In this document: in pieces, positions 24,883 to 33,607 of the stretch
Position numbering within the stretch: position 1 is the first letter of the stretch
Layout of the letters: every line of letters starts with the position of its first letter
From: Nitrososphaeraceae archaeon
Lineage (GTDB): Archaea; Thermoproteota; Nitrososphaeria; Nitrososphaerales; Nitrososphaeraceae
Reading direction: 5' to 3'
DNA length: 52,743 nucleotides
Assembly (NCBI GenBank): GCA_013114725.1
Contig: QCWD01000001.1
Coordinates: 1-52,743 of the forward strand
Translations under genes and position numbers: made by a program
Notes under the pieces: model-generated
Told to the model about the DNA's origin: nothing
The model's input: only the letters and a program-made list of their open reading frames with translations
Database searches by the model: none

Positions 24883-25518
24883 ATGTTCAAGGAAGACATA
24901 TTCGAAGAAAAAACCGATAATATTTTAGATTATCAAAATACGTGTTCAGAATTTATAACGGATATAAGCAAGGATTACAAAGACTGGGTTGATAGATATA
25001 ATCTTGAGAATAAGGAATCTGAAAGGAGAAAAAATATTATCAACACAACAATACATAATACTAATGAATGGATACATAAATATGGAAACGATATCAAAAA
25101 GATTGACGTCATAATGAATGACGGAATCAACAAAATGGCCGAAAATACTGCAGGTTATCCTTTTAGTTTTAAAATATCAATTGATCAATCAACAAGATAT
25201 ATTTTTCACATGGCAGGAAAAATAAAATTTAATATTAAAGCAATTCCAAGGGAAGGAAGAAGTATTCAAATTGGAAGATATGACAAAGAAAACGTAGTAC
25301 TTTTTAATTCCAATACGAATAAAGCCACATACAGTATTCCAGAAGAAAGTTTTAGACCAGCAGACCTTTTAGATGATTATATAGTCATAGATACTTCAGA
25401 GTGTGATGTTGGTGATATTATTTCGTTTACAGTAGTAGCAGAAGAAATTAAAGATAATACTCATGTTACTGAAAGAAGAGGTATTTCTACAATTATTTTA
25501 ATTGTAAATAAAAGATAA
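24883..25518 (+). CDS. Protein of unknown function
   Basis: 211 residues from ATG at 24883 (MFKEDIFEEKTDNILDYQNT); the frame is open to a TTG at 24838, adding 15 mainly basic and hydrophobic residues that look less like a true N-terminus. The first 100 residues are helical and charged; the rest is beta-rich (FSFKISIDQSTRYIFHMAGK, then SIQIGRYDKENVVLFNSN), suggesting a helical domain plus a beta-sandwich. No catalytic motif is visible. Divergent from the 171-residue gene. Confidence 0.55.
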   Translation: MFKEDIFEEKTDNILDYQNTCSEFITDISKDYKDWVDRYNLENKESERRKNIINTTIHNTNEWIHKYGNDIKKIDVIMNDGINKMAENTAGYPFSFKISIDQSTRYIFHMAGKIKFNIKAIPREGRSIQIGRYDKENVVLFNSNTNKATYSIPEESFRPADLLDDYIVIDTSECDVGDIISFTVVAEEIKDNTHVTERRGISTIILIVNKR

Positions 25519-25612
25519 CGAAATGATAATAAAATGATGGAAAATTAGATTCAAAAATTTAAATAATTTCTTATTTTTTATCAAAATTTTATCAATAATG
25601 TAATCATATTAA

Positions 25613-25620
25613 TTTAAATA
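25613..25620 (+). promoter_or_regulatory. TATA box for tRNA-Gly
   Basis: TTTAAATA is centred about 34 bases before the mature 5' end, so a primary transcript would carry roughly 8 leader bases. Consistent with archaeal tRNA promoters. Confidence 0.4.
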
Positions 25621-25650
25621 TAGTCATCTTGTGAAATTGTTTTATATAAT

Positions 25651-25725
25651 GCGACGGTCGTCCAGTTTGGTCTAGGACATCAGATTGCCAATCTGGTAAC
25701 CCGGGTTCAAATCCCGGCCGTCGCA
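25651..25725 (+). tRNA. tRNA-Gly (anticodon GCC)
   Basis: 75-base cloverleaf: acceptor GCGACGG pairs with CCGTCGC, anticodon stem CAGA/TCTG holds loop TTGCCAA with anticodon GCC (25687-25689), T arm CCGGG/CCCGG around TTCAAAT. Discriminator A, no encoded CCA, no intron. It lies inside a block of unrecognised genes; I see no second copy of its 3' end in the window that would mark an integrated element. Confidence 0.95.
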
Positions 25726-25757
25726 GATCTACTTTAAAATACAGTGTAGAGAACTAG

Positions 25758-25997
25758 TCATTCGCTTCCAGAGCCACAAGCACAAAACCCATATTCATCA
25801 ATACGTTTCTCACAAACTAGACATTTATATTTGTACTCAACTTCCCAAGCATGTTTTCCATACAATTGTAGATGAATATCGATTTCCCAAGGAATAATGT
25901 TATCAAAAGTAGAGATATCCACTAAATCATGACTATGACTGGGGGTTTCATTATTTTCACCATTTATATTTGTTTTATGACGAATTTTTTTAGTCAT
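25758..25997 (-). CDS. Small protein with C-terminal Cys cluster
   Basis: 79 residues, His- and Cys-containing: a polar N-terminus (ETPSHSHDLVDISTFDN), IDIHLQLYGKHAWEVEYKYK, then KCLVCEKRIDEYGFCACGSG, a CxxC...CxC zinc-knuckle-like tail. Reads toward tRNA-Gly from the opposite strand. ATG at 25997. Unknown function. Confidence 0.55.
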   Translation of the reverse strand: MTKKIRHKTNINGENNETPSHSHDLVDISTFDNIIPWEIDIHLQLYGKHAWEVEYKYKCLVCEKRIDEYGFCACGSGSE

Positions 25998-26021
25998 TTT
26001 TTGTTTCGCAATGCCTATAAT

Positions 26022-26468
26022 TTAATGATTTTGAATATAAACATTTTTTCGTATAAGGTCAATTGCTTGTCTAATCCTATCTTTATTTGGTAATTGAATC
26101 ACAAAGATATTAGATTCAGTATTAGATGATAATGAATGGTCTGCAGGTAACAGTCCCAACATACCTACCTCATAAAGTGAATTAAAAAAATCTAATGATT
26201 TATTTGCATGAAAAAGATAATTTTCTTCGATATCCAGATCAGAAAATTTTAAAACAATGTCTACAAAACAATCTCGCCCATCATAAAAAATATCAAGTAA
26301 GGAATCAATTACATATTTTTTGCCAGATATTTTTGATAAAATTTCATTGTATTTTGCAGGAGTTATAAATATACATGGTAATGGTTTGCCATCGTAATTA
26401 AAGATGATGAAACCTTTATCATGTAAATTTCTCTCAAACTCGTCCAATGTTTTATAATTTCGTTTCAA
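26022..26468 (-). CDS. Protein of unknown function
   Basis: 148 residues, soluble. It opens YKTLDEFERNLHDKGFIIFN, with a middle of DCFVDIVLKFSDLDIEENYL and a leucine-rich segment, and ends PNKDRIRQAIDLIRKNVYIQ. No motif I recognise. ATG at 26468. It is 24 bases upstream of the 79-residue Cys-tail gene, so the two are probably co-transcribed. It lies just downstream of the ATPase gene (150-base gap) on the same strand. Confidence 0.55.
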   Translation of the reverse strand: MKRNYKTLDEFERNLHDKGFIIFNYDGKPLPCIFITPAKYNEILSKISGKKYVIDSLLDIFYDGRDCFVDIVLKFSDLDIEENYLFHANKSLDFFNSLYEVGMLGLLPADHSLSSNTESNIFVIQLPNKDRIRQAIDLIRKNVYIQNH

Positions 26469-26618
26469 ATATTTCTAAGGTCAAATTCAACGTATTTATT
26501 TTTATTTGCCTAAATTATAAAGATATGAGATTTATGTTGAATGTGTTTTTATGTTTACAAAAAGATTTTGTTTTATACATGAAATATCTTTAAATTTTCT
26601 TATGGCAATTAAAAAAAA

Positions 26619-28415
26619 TTAATTAAGATTTATTGATTTTCCCAATAGTAACATTCTGTTTGTATCATCTAGATCAAAGTTATCCATGACGCTTATTTTG
26701 CTATTAAAATACAAAAGGTCAATTAATTTTTGCCTGTCTATATGAACATTGATGGTCCCAATATTGTCAAAGATCTTGCCGTGGTTCATATTAGTGTCAT
26801 TTTCAATTTTATCGTCAATTCCATCTGATTTTCCTATATTCTGAGCAAAAATCATAACCTCCTCTTTAATGTCCTGAGATTTGTTTAGATCAGATAGTTT
26901 TTCTATTTTTTTCATTGTTACCTCCTGATTATTGGACATATTGATAACAATATACGAACTGGGATTTTCTTCATAGATAAAATTGATTTTTTGATTATTA
27001 TAAGATTTACTGTCATTTAGTTGTGTCTTATCAGAATCAGCTAATCTCTCTGTTTTTTTCCTATCCACATAATTTTTTAAATTTAGAATCGAATCTTTTA
27101 GATTATATTCAAGATTAACAGAATTATGGATGTTATTTTTTATTTTAATAAATTCAGAAATAGGAATATTCATCAAACTTCCCTTTATTCGTAATCCCGG
27201 ATAAATCGTCCTCAGAGTGTTATCAAAAGCATCTTCATCCAAATAATCAATTCCTCTTTTATTTGCATCCTCCATCGAATGATACAATATATTTAACATG
27301 GACCTAATATTTCGGAAATCTTGGAATTCATCGAAGATAATTCGTAGTTTTGATGTTAACGCTTTTGCATCAGAAACTTTAAAGTTAAATTTACCTTCAT
27401 CATGGGATCGGATATACTCCAGTCCAATGTCCATAATCTCATCAAACGTGTTTGAACCTGCCAGATCAATTTTGTAATTAGCTTTTTCCAGCCTATCGAA
27501 AACAGAGATATCGCTACCGCTGATTTCTTTGTATGATGATGGAGTGAGAATGAGTATTACTACGGTGTTTGGAAGATGTGAATTAATTATTGCTTTAATA
27601 AATGCTAGTGACTGATTATTGGAATCAAATTCATCTATTTGTAACATTGTAATTTTTTCGTAAAACATATTATTCAATTTAGACAGAATAGAAAATCGGT
27701 GTATTACATCTTGTATGTTGAAATTTTCATATAGTTCTGAGGAATGATCATCGCTATTTTGATGTGTGTTATTAGAAGTTTCAGTATTTGAAAAATTGTT
27801 AATTGAAGTTTGATTTATTGTATCTTCCAAAATTGATTTGATAAATTGTATCTCAGATTCTGAAAAGTCGTTGTAGAATAGAGTGTTGAGATATTTTGAT
27901 TCAATTGACATTTTATTGGTCATGATATCAGCGATTTTATTTTCAATTCCCTTGCCTCCGAATTTTTCAAAAAATCCAAGTTTAAATGTTTTTGTTACCT
28001 CTTTTTTATTTGTATCGTATTTTGATTTGATAAAATAAAGTAAATTTCTTTTAAGGTCTGTAAAATAAGTTTCAGGAAAACCATGAATTAATCCCAAAAA
28101 CACGTTTTGTATCGTTCTTGGAAATATCTGTGACAGGTCTAGGTAGGAAACAATACTTTTATCAATAAATTCAGGTGAAATGCCTATGTTTAGAGCTAGA
28201 TGAGTTTTGCCAGAACCTACGTCCTGAATCATAGTTATCATTCTAAACTGATTGTTTTGTTGAATAGACATTTTAGAATGAATATCATTTATACATGAAA
28301 AAATGGCGTTTCTAGCATCTTTGTGTCTCTGTCCTCCTAAAATACAAATATCATCCTTTCCAGGAGTTGGGCTGCTTGGATAGGGATTCTTTTCCAGTCC
28401 GTATGGGTATGTCAA
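26619..28415 (-). CDS. P-loop ATPase (AAA+/STAND-like), second gene of a two-gene module
   Basis: 598 residues. The N-terminus MTYPYGLEKNPYPSSPTPGK leads to a P-loop at 64-71 (QDVGSGKT; the first Gly of the Walker A consensus is Gln), Walker B at about 255-264 (ITMLQIDEFD), a sensor-1-like strand (VVILILTPSS) and an Arg-containing DRLEKANYKIDL. A helical region resembling the lid and winged part of Orc1/Cdc6-like ATPases follows. The last 180 residues are polar and variable. Start is TTG at 28415, one base after the stop of the upstream gene, so the two proteins are made together. It is not a replication initiator in any obvious way. The role is unknown; DNA-associated work is inferred from the partner. 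Confidence 0.75.
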   Translation of the reverse strand: MTYPYGLEKNPYPSSPTPGKDDICILGGQRHKDARNAIFSCINDIHSKMSIQQNNQFRMITMIQDVGSGKTHLALNIGISPEFIDKSIVSYLDLSQIFPRTIQNVFLGLIHGFPETYFTDLKRNLLYFIKSKYDTNKKEVTKTFKLGFFEKFGGKGIENKIADIMTNKMSIESKYLNTLFYNDFSESEIQFIKSILEDTINQTSINNFSNTETSNNTHQNSDDHSSELYENFNIQDVIHRFSILSKLNNMFYEKITMLQIDEFDSNNQSLAFIKAIINSHLPNTVVILILTPSSYKEISGSDISVFDRLEKANYKIDLAGSNTFDEIMDIGLEYIRSHDEGKFNFKVSDAKALTSKLRIIFDEFQDFRNIRSMLNILYHSMEDANKRGIDYLDEDAFDNTLRTIYPGLRIKGSLMNIPISEFIKIKNNIHNSVNLEYNLKDSILNLKNYVDRKKTERLADSDKTQLNDSKSYNNQKINFIYEENPSSYIVINMSNNQEVTMKKIEKLSDLNKSQDIKEEVMIFAQNIGKSDGIDDKIENDTNMNHGKIFDNIGTINVHIDRQKLIDLLYFNSKISVMDNFDLDDTNRMLLLGKSINLN

Positions 28416-28416
28416 G

Positions 28417-29106
28417 TTATATGCACCTCACAAATCCGTGAATTAAACCGCGAACTACAATGCCTTCGTTACCACCAGTTGATAATTCATAATGAGTTTC
28501 ATTATGTTGAATCAATTGCTTAACGTAAGAGTAAAATTCTTTTTCAGTTATCTCATATTTTTCACATAGTTCGGTTTTAATTTTGGATAGTTCAACCCAA
28601 CCAATGGAAGTGCCATTATTTATAATGGATAGATCAAAATCGTCCTTAAATGATTCTAGACTGAATGTGGGTTCATATGTGCTATAAGAAAGAGTATCAT
28701 AATTGGTATCATTTTCAGCAGCATATTTTGATTGCTCTAAAGTATTAATTTTTTCACTGCTATTGATAACGGAGTCGGTCAAGTTAGAAATGTTGCTTTC
28801 AATATTTTGTAATTGCAAGTTCACTGATTCAGTAATGGCATTAAGTGATTTATTCATGTTGAGAATCTTATCATATAAATATTTGAATTTCGGGTCAATG
28901 TTCATTAGATTTTGGAAGTAATGATTTTTATGCCAGAAATAGTGTGCAACTCCTTTCCTGTCAAGAATTATTTCTCCTTTTTCCACAAGGTCCTTTGTTA
29001 CTTTATCAAAATTAATTCCAGAGAACTCTTTTTTTAACTCTATTTTTTTAACTCCGTTTTGACCTGCTGAGTATATTTTCTCGACTATTTGTTCCTCTGC
29101 AGACAT
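28417..29106 (-). CDS. Winged-helix / coiled-coil protein, first gene of the ATPase module
   Basis: 229 residues. Residues 1-60 look like a winged helix (EEQIVEKIYSAGQNGVKKIE then FDKVTKDLVEKGEIILDRKG). Residues about 80-125 form a coiled coil (LNAITESVNLQLQNIESNIS), and the C-terminal part (VELSKIKTELCEKYEITEKE, then HYELSTGGNEGIVVRG) looks like a second winged helix. Such layout suits a DNA-binding adaptor for the ATPase encoded next, separated by one base. ATG at 29106. The family is not one I can name. Upstream lies a 2.4-kb region without intact genes. Confidence 0.65.
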   Translation of the reverse strand: MSAEEQIVEKIYSAGQNGVKKIELKKEFSGINFDKVTKDLVEKGEIILDRKGVAHYFWHKNHYFQNLMNIDPKFKYLYDKILNMNKSLNAITESVNLQLQNIESNISNLTDSVINSSEKINTLEQSKYAAENDTNYDTLSYSTYEPTFSLESFKDDFDLSIINNGTSIGWVELSKIKTELCEKYEITEKEFYSYVKQLIQHNETHYELSTGGNEGIVVRGLIHGFVRCI

Positions 29107-30399
29107 GCTAAGAAATAATTTTTTTCTTATAAAAATTGCGGGGTGATCATTAACAATACTATTAGTTAATTTAATTTTACACTAGAAAAATTTTATAGAA
29201 AATGACGTTTGAAAACATACGGAACATGTGTAATATTTATCAAAAAATATTGAATATGCAGTTATAAAAATAATTACGTTAGATTTGTTTACAAAGATTC
29301 TTCTGACATTATTATCTGGGTGTGTCATTTCTATCAATGGAAATAGTGTGGTATCAAACTAAGTGTAATGAATGATTTACCTTATTTTTATTTAATAACA
29401 ATATAGGATTGGTGGTAAAATAATTATTGTGTGTATATATTCAATTTCAGTTTGCAAAGTATCAAAGTTATTTTTATATCATATATTCGGTTTTCAATCC
29501 TATCATACATCTAAAAAATTGACAATATAATAGAGATTGATACATACACCAAATAAATTGGAAATTCTAATGTTTAAATCAGATATTCAATATTTAGACC
29601 TGTTAGATTGTAGAATGAATATGTAAAAGTGTATACATCTTTTCAATACCTGTCAAATAAAAGAATTCAATGACATAGGGACTGTAACTATTAATTACTA
29701 AAATATGAATAAATAGGAAGGTATGATGAAAAACTTTGCTGAAATAATGATGAAAGCACTAGGGTATCTGACCATTAGTAATACTAAAATTCTAATATAT
29801 TTTTTAACAAAAATATGAAAATGAGATGGGAATAAGAATAATTTTCGAATTAGGCAGGATTGTAAAATATAATGTGGTAATAATGATATTGATGTAGAAT
29901 TTGATAAAATGAGTCAATCCTATTTTGGCCTGTACTTACAGCGAATAATCTAACGAAGCATCATGCGATTCTTGTGATAATTCTGATTTACCAAAAGATC
30001 CATATGAGAAAATATCCTATTTACAAAATATGTAAAGGACATTTGAATGAATTAGAACTTACCGATATTGTAATAAACGTACTGTATTGTTATTCTTTGA
30101 ATAGATTTGCCGGAATAACTGGGCATTATCCATATTTAAGAAAATTATTTTATGTGTCTTTTAGATATGGATATTATTTTTTGTATCAATATATAACAGC
30201 GTACAAAAAGATAAATCAGGATTAGAAAAAGAAAGAAAATTATCCAAGCTAATGGTCAGAATTTGTAGTTAACCAAATCAGATTTTGCTTTTTTTATCTA
30301 TTGTACACATCAACTGATTATTATTTTCAACTTTACATGAATGAACAATACAAAATGCTCAATATTAAAAATGAGTGATGTTTTACCGATAGTATATAT
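29107..30399. other. AT-rich region without a convincing gene
   Basis: About 1.3 kb with frequent stops in all frames. The longest open frame (29974-30225, 83 residues, plus strand) has no recognisable motif and starts within low-complexity sequence; it may be a decayed gene remnant. The first 60 bases probably hold the promoter of the winged-helix/ATPase pair. No tRNA or GC-rich structured RNA is apparent. Confidence 0.6.
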
Positions 30400-31260
30400 A
30401 TTTTTACTTGCGAGAGATCTGTAGAAACCATCGACAATATCAAAAGATTTACCATTCTATGAACATTATATGCAATACATCTGAAAATTAATTCTCTATT
30501 CTGCATTTTTATCAACCGTGATGAGATATTTTCAACAAACGGTCTTTTTATGAAAGATATGATAGTTTTATTCTTGTTTCTCTAAAGATATAGCAATTTT
30601 CTGTACTCTTGTTTCATCTTCTTTCTATATCTACCAAAAATCTTCCAGACAGGTACCTCTTCATTCCGTGCAGGTATAATGCTGTACCCACACAATTTCT
30701 ACAGTACCAATAAATGATTGTCCTAAGTATCATATCCTCGGTCTGCAACAGCTGCAAATAATTTTTTTATTTCTTACATTTTTGTTACAATTGGTTTAAA
30801 ATCAACATTATCTTGTTTGGTTGGACCACGTCTTGCCTTTACTGCACAGACAATCTGTGCTATATATCATCTCCGATAGATAGTTTGGCATGTTTGCGTC
30901 TCAATTTAGCCCTAGGAGCATGGTATTTGATGCACATGTCATTTTGAGACCAGTCGAATCTATACAGGCAAATATGTGTCTAGTATTCGTGTTGACAAAG
31001 AAGATGAATGATGAAATTATTCTTTCAAGCACTGCTGTGCTGGTCCGAGCTGCAAATTTATGCAATATTGTATAATGCGGTATTTTTGATAATAGCAAAA
31101 ACAACCTCAGATAGTATACTTCAACAAGCCATTCAGTAAACAACCTATAACTTTTTCCTTCATACTGTCTTATGGTAACAAGGACAATGTGTTACCATAC
31201 TGTATAGATATGGTTGCGATTTCTGTATAGATCTATTGGCATTCTACAGTGTTTTAAAAT
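30400..31260 (-). pseudogene. Decayed IS5-family DDE transposase
   Basis: Reading the minus strand and allowing frameshifts and stops gives a recognisable transposase in order: YEGKSYRLFTEWLVEVYYLR, KIPHYTILHKFAARTSTAVL, then FACIDSTGLKMTCASNTM with the first catalytic Asp. After several breaks come RRGPTKQDNVDFKPIV-like and ADRGYD-like fragments (second Asp region), PARNEEVPVWKIFGRYRKKM-like sequence, and a C-terminal ELIFRCIAYNVHRMVNLL, the Y-N-x-H-R type end of these enzymes. At least four frame breaks or stops separate the parts, so it cannot make an active protein. Terminal inverted repeats were not found, so the element's limits are approximate. Confidence 0.75.
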
Positions 31261-31534
31261 ACCAAACAACTGTAGTGCCAGTCTGACGTACCTGGATTGT
31301 TTTTGATAGTTCGATAATTAACTGTAGTATGTTGTTAGCTATGATAGTTTCTTTACAGCACTTACAAGAAAGTATGTGTATTAAGAAGGTATCATATCAA
31401 AATTTATCTATTTACATGCTAGATAAGTTATTGTTAGAATGTAATAAATGATTGTTATTATTTTATTTTTTCCATCAGGTTAACAAGACTAACAATACCA
31501 ATAATTATATAGATAACTTGAAAAAACGTAAAAT

Positions 31535-31954
31535 ATGGATAGTGTCAATGCAGAAATCAAAGGAAAAGACAACAGTAATGAAAATACAATTAATAACAAA
31601 GCAGAAGAGATGAAAAATAACAACGAGGTGATAACCATGGATGATTTTTTAAAGATCAAAATGAAATTGGGAAAAATCATTGAAGCAGAAAAAATAGAAG
31701 GGATGAAAAAAATTCTCAAGATCAGAGTAGATATTGGAAATGAAATACGCGAGATAGGAGCGGGAATTGCACTATTCTATAATCCTGAAGACATCATCGG
31801 TAAGACTGTTGTAGTGTTGACAAATCTTCAGCCTAGAAAGTTGGGTAACTTGATATCCAATGGAATGATTTTAGCTGCGGACGGCCCTGATGGAAAACCG
31901 TTGTTATTGACAGTGGAAGATAAAGACCCTATTCTTGGATCAGAAATACATTAA
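31535..31954 (+). CDS. Stand-alone tRNA-binding (EMAP/MetRS C-terminal type) protein
   Basis: 139 residues. A charged N-terminal tail (about 35 residues) leads to an OB-fold: MDDFLKIKMKLGKIIEAEKI, VDIGNEIREIGAGIALFYNP, VVVLTNLQPRKLGNLISNGM and ILAADGPDGKPLLL. This is the domain found at the C-terminus of MetRS or as free Trbp111/CsaA-like dimers; in archaea it is often annotated as a MetRS beta subunit. A TATA-like AATTATAT at 31503-31510 sits about 26-28 bases before the ATG at 31535, supporting this start over Met35. Confidence 0.88.
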   Translation: MDSVNAEIKGKDNSNENTINNKAEEMKNNNEVITMDDFLKIKMKLGKIIEAEKIEGMKKILKIRVDIGNEIREIGAGIALFYNPEDIIGKTVVVLTNLQPRKLGNLISNGMILAADGPDGKPLLLTVEDKDPILGSEIH

Positions 31955-32007
31955 CTTTATCGATTGGAAAAAACAATACCTCAATTTATGAAAATGTTTC
32001 TATTTTA

Positions 32008-32721
32008 TTAGCCTCCAAATTTGGATGATTCTTTTTCTTTATACCGACTTTCTAAAACCTTCTCGTATTCTTTATCAAGCGATTTTGTATCTAGATCTAT
32101 TTTTTCTAAATTTGCCAGTGCATGAAGAATACTTTTTGCGGCTAACGGTTGTGGAAGATTGGATTCAGGAATTTCACCAAATAAGCCGATTCCGTCAATA
32201 CCATATTCTAAGGCAGTTCCCAAGATCACCCCATTAAACCAAGTAATTGTTGTAATTTCGTTTCCTACAAATTCAATTCCAGCATTCTTTAAAACGTATT
32301 TCAATTTTTCATTATTTACCACACCGCAAACCTTTGGCGCTCCTGTTAGGTTAGTTTTAAGATACCCTCCTGAACTGTACAGTAATCGGATATCAGAAAT
32401 TTTATGTATATAATCTAAAAAAGTATAACATAATTCTTTTAGTTCTAACGATTCTTGTGGCTGCGTAGTCCCGGTCAATATAATCATGTTGTATTTTTCG
32501 TTATAATGAATCTTGTAAGTATCAATGATATTTTTAACAATTCCATCAGAATAAGATGCCCATGGTTTTTCATTTGACAGTATACTGGCTACATGAACCG
32601 TTGAAAGTGAATTGCAAAGAAAGGAAGATACAAGACCGCCAACACTTCCCATGTCAGGCAATGAAGCGATGATCAGTGTTTTTTTATCAAGTGTGAGTTC
32701 TTTTTTAATATCTAAATTCAT
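32008..32721 (-). CDS. PAC2 family protein (proteasome-assembly chaperone-like)
   Basis: 237 residues of the PAC2 fold: TLIIASLPDMGSVGGLVSSF, ILTGTTQPQESLELKELCYT, LLYSSGGYLKTNLTGAPKVC, and GVILGTALEYGIDGIGLFGE all match archaeal PAC2-like proteins (relatives of eukaryotic PSMG2). Its work in archaea is not settled; a role as ATP-grasp-associated or proteasome-linked chaperone is inferred only. ATG at 32721, one base after the stop of the dehydrogenase gene, so they form an operon. C-terminal 30 residues are a charged helix. Confidence 0.88.
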   Translation of the reverse strand: MNLDIKKELTLDKKTLIIASLPDMGSVGGLVSSFLCNSLSTVHVASILSNEKPWASYSDGIVKNIIDTYKIHYNEKYNMIILTGTTQPQESLELKELCYTFLDYIHKISDIRLLYSSGGYLKTNLTGAPKVCGVVNNEKLKYVLKNAGIEFVGNEITTITWFNGVILGTALEYGIDGIGLFGEIPESNLPQPLAAKSILHALANLEKIDLDTKSLDKEYEKVLESRYKEKESSKFGG

Positions 32722-32722
32722 G

Positions 32723-33607
32723 TTATTCTTTCATCTCATTTATCTTCTTGTAATATGAGATAATACCTGTATAATCTAATTCAGAGTATCCTTGATTATT
32801 CGCCTGTCTGTAAAGTTGTCGTGACATCTCAGAAACTGGTAATGATAGACCAAGAGTTTTTGCTGTATCTTGCACCAAGTCCATATCCTTTAAGAGATTT
32901 TTGAGGTAAAAAGATGGTTCAAAATTTTTATTTATCATTTTAGGTCCTTTAAATTCACTCATTCCGGTTTTAAAATACGTGGAATTTAGTATGTCAAGAA
33001 AGATTTTAGGATCTGCACCGTATTTATGGGTTAGTAGAATTCCTTCAGAAAGGGCGCATGCAATCAATCCAATGTTTAAATTTAAGGCAAGTTTTATTGC
33101 ATTTGCAGACCCTTCAGTATCTCCAACATAAAATATGATTTTTCCTAGTTTTTCGATATATGTTTTTATCTTTTCGTAGGTAGTTTTGTTACCAGAAACA
33201 ATTGGAACCATTTCTCCTTTTAATGCAGAAGAAGGGCCACCCATAACAGGCATCGATAACATTTCAATATTATGTTCTTTAAATGTTCTATGACATATGG
33301 CTGATTCAAATGGTGAAATTGTGCTGGCATCTGCAACTATCAGATTAGAATTTTCTGCTGCAATAATCCCATTTTCTTTATTAAAATTTAACGGATAAAT
33401 TGAATTGTAATCTAATATACAGGAGATAATAAGATCTGAATTTGCTGCCAGTTGTTGTGGAGTTTGATATAATATCGCACCGTTACTCTCAAGGTCCTTT
33501 CCTTTTACCATATTTCTGTTATATACACCAATAATTTTTTCAGTTTCTAAAAATCTTGTTGCGATACTGTGTCCTAAAAGACCAAGTCCCATTATTCCTA
33601 TTCGCAT
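32723..33607 (-). CDS. Beta-hydroxyacid dehydrogenase (3-hydroxyisobutyrate dehydrogenase family)
   Basis: NAD(P)-dependent oxidoreductase. The 294 residues start with a Rossmann dinucleotide motif (RIGIMGLGLLGHSIATRFLE), followed by the substrate-binding signature MPVMGGPSSALKGEMVPIVS and catalytic Lys in NAIKLALNLNIGLIACALSE. Length fits 3-hydroxyisobutyrate, tartronate semialdehyde or glyoxylate/succinic semialdehyde reductases. The substrate is not fixed by these motifs. ATG at 33607. In an operon with the PAC2 gene (1-base gap). Confidence 0.92.
   Translation of the reverse strand: MRIGIMGLGLLGHSIATRFLETEKIIGVYNRNMVKGKDLESNGAILYQTPQQLAANSDLIISCILDYNSIYPLNFNKENGIIAAENSNLIVADASTISPFESAICHRTFKEHNIEMLSMPVMGGPSSALKGEMVPIVSGNKTTYEKIKTYIEKLGKIIFYVGDTEGSANAIKLALNLNIGLIACALSEGILLTHKYGADPKIFLDILNSTYFKTGMSEFKGPKMINKNFEPSFYLKNLLKDMDLVQDTAKTLGLSLPVSEMSRQLYRQANNQGYSELDYTGIISYYKKINEMKE

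Noticed and set aside
25651-25725. tRNA-Gly as an integration site with a duplicated 3' end
   Set aside because: No second copy of its 3' end and no integrase gene were found in the window.
29974-30225. 83-codon open frame in the gene-poor region
   Set aside because: No motif, no convincing promoter or start, and surrounding DNA is littered with stops; at most a relic.
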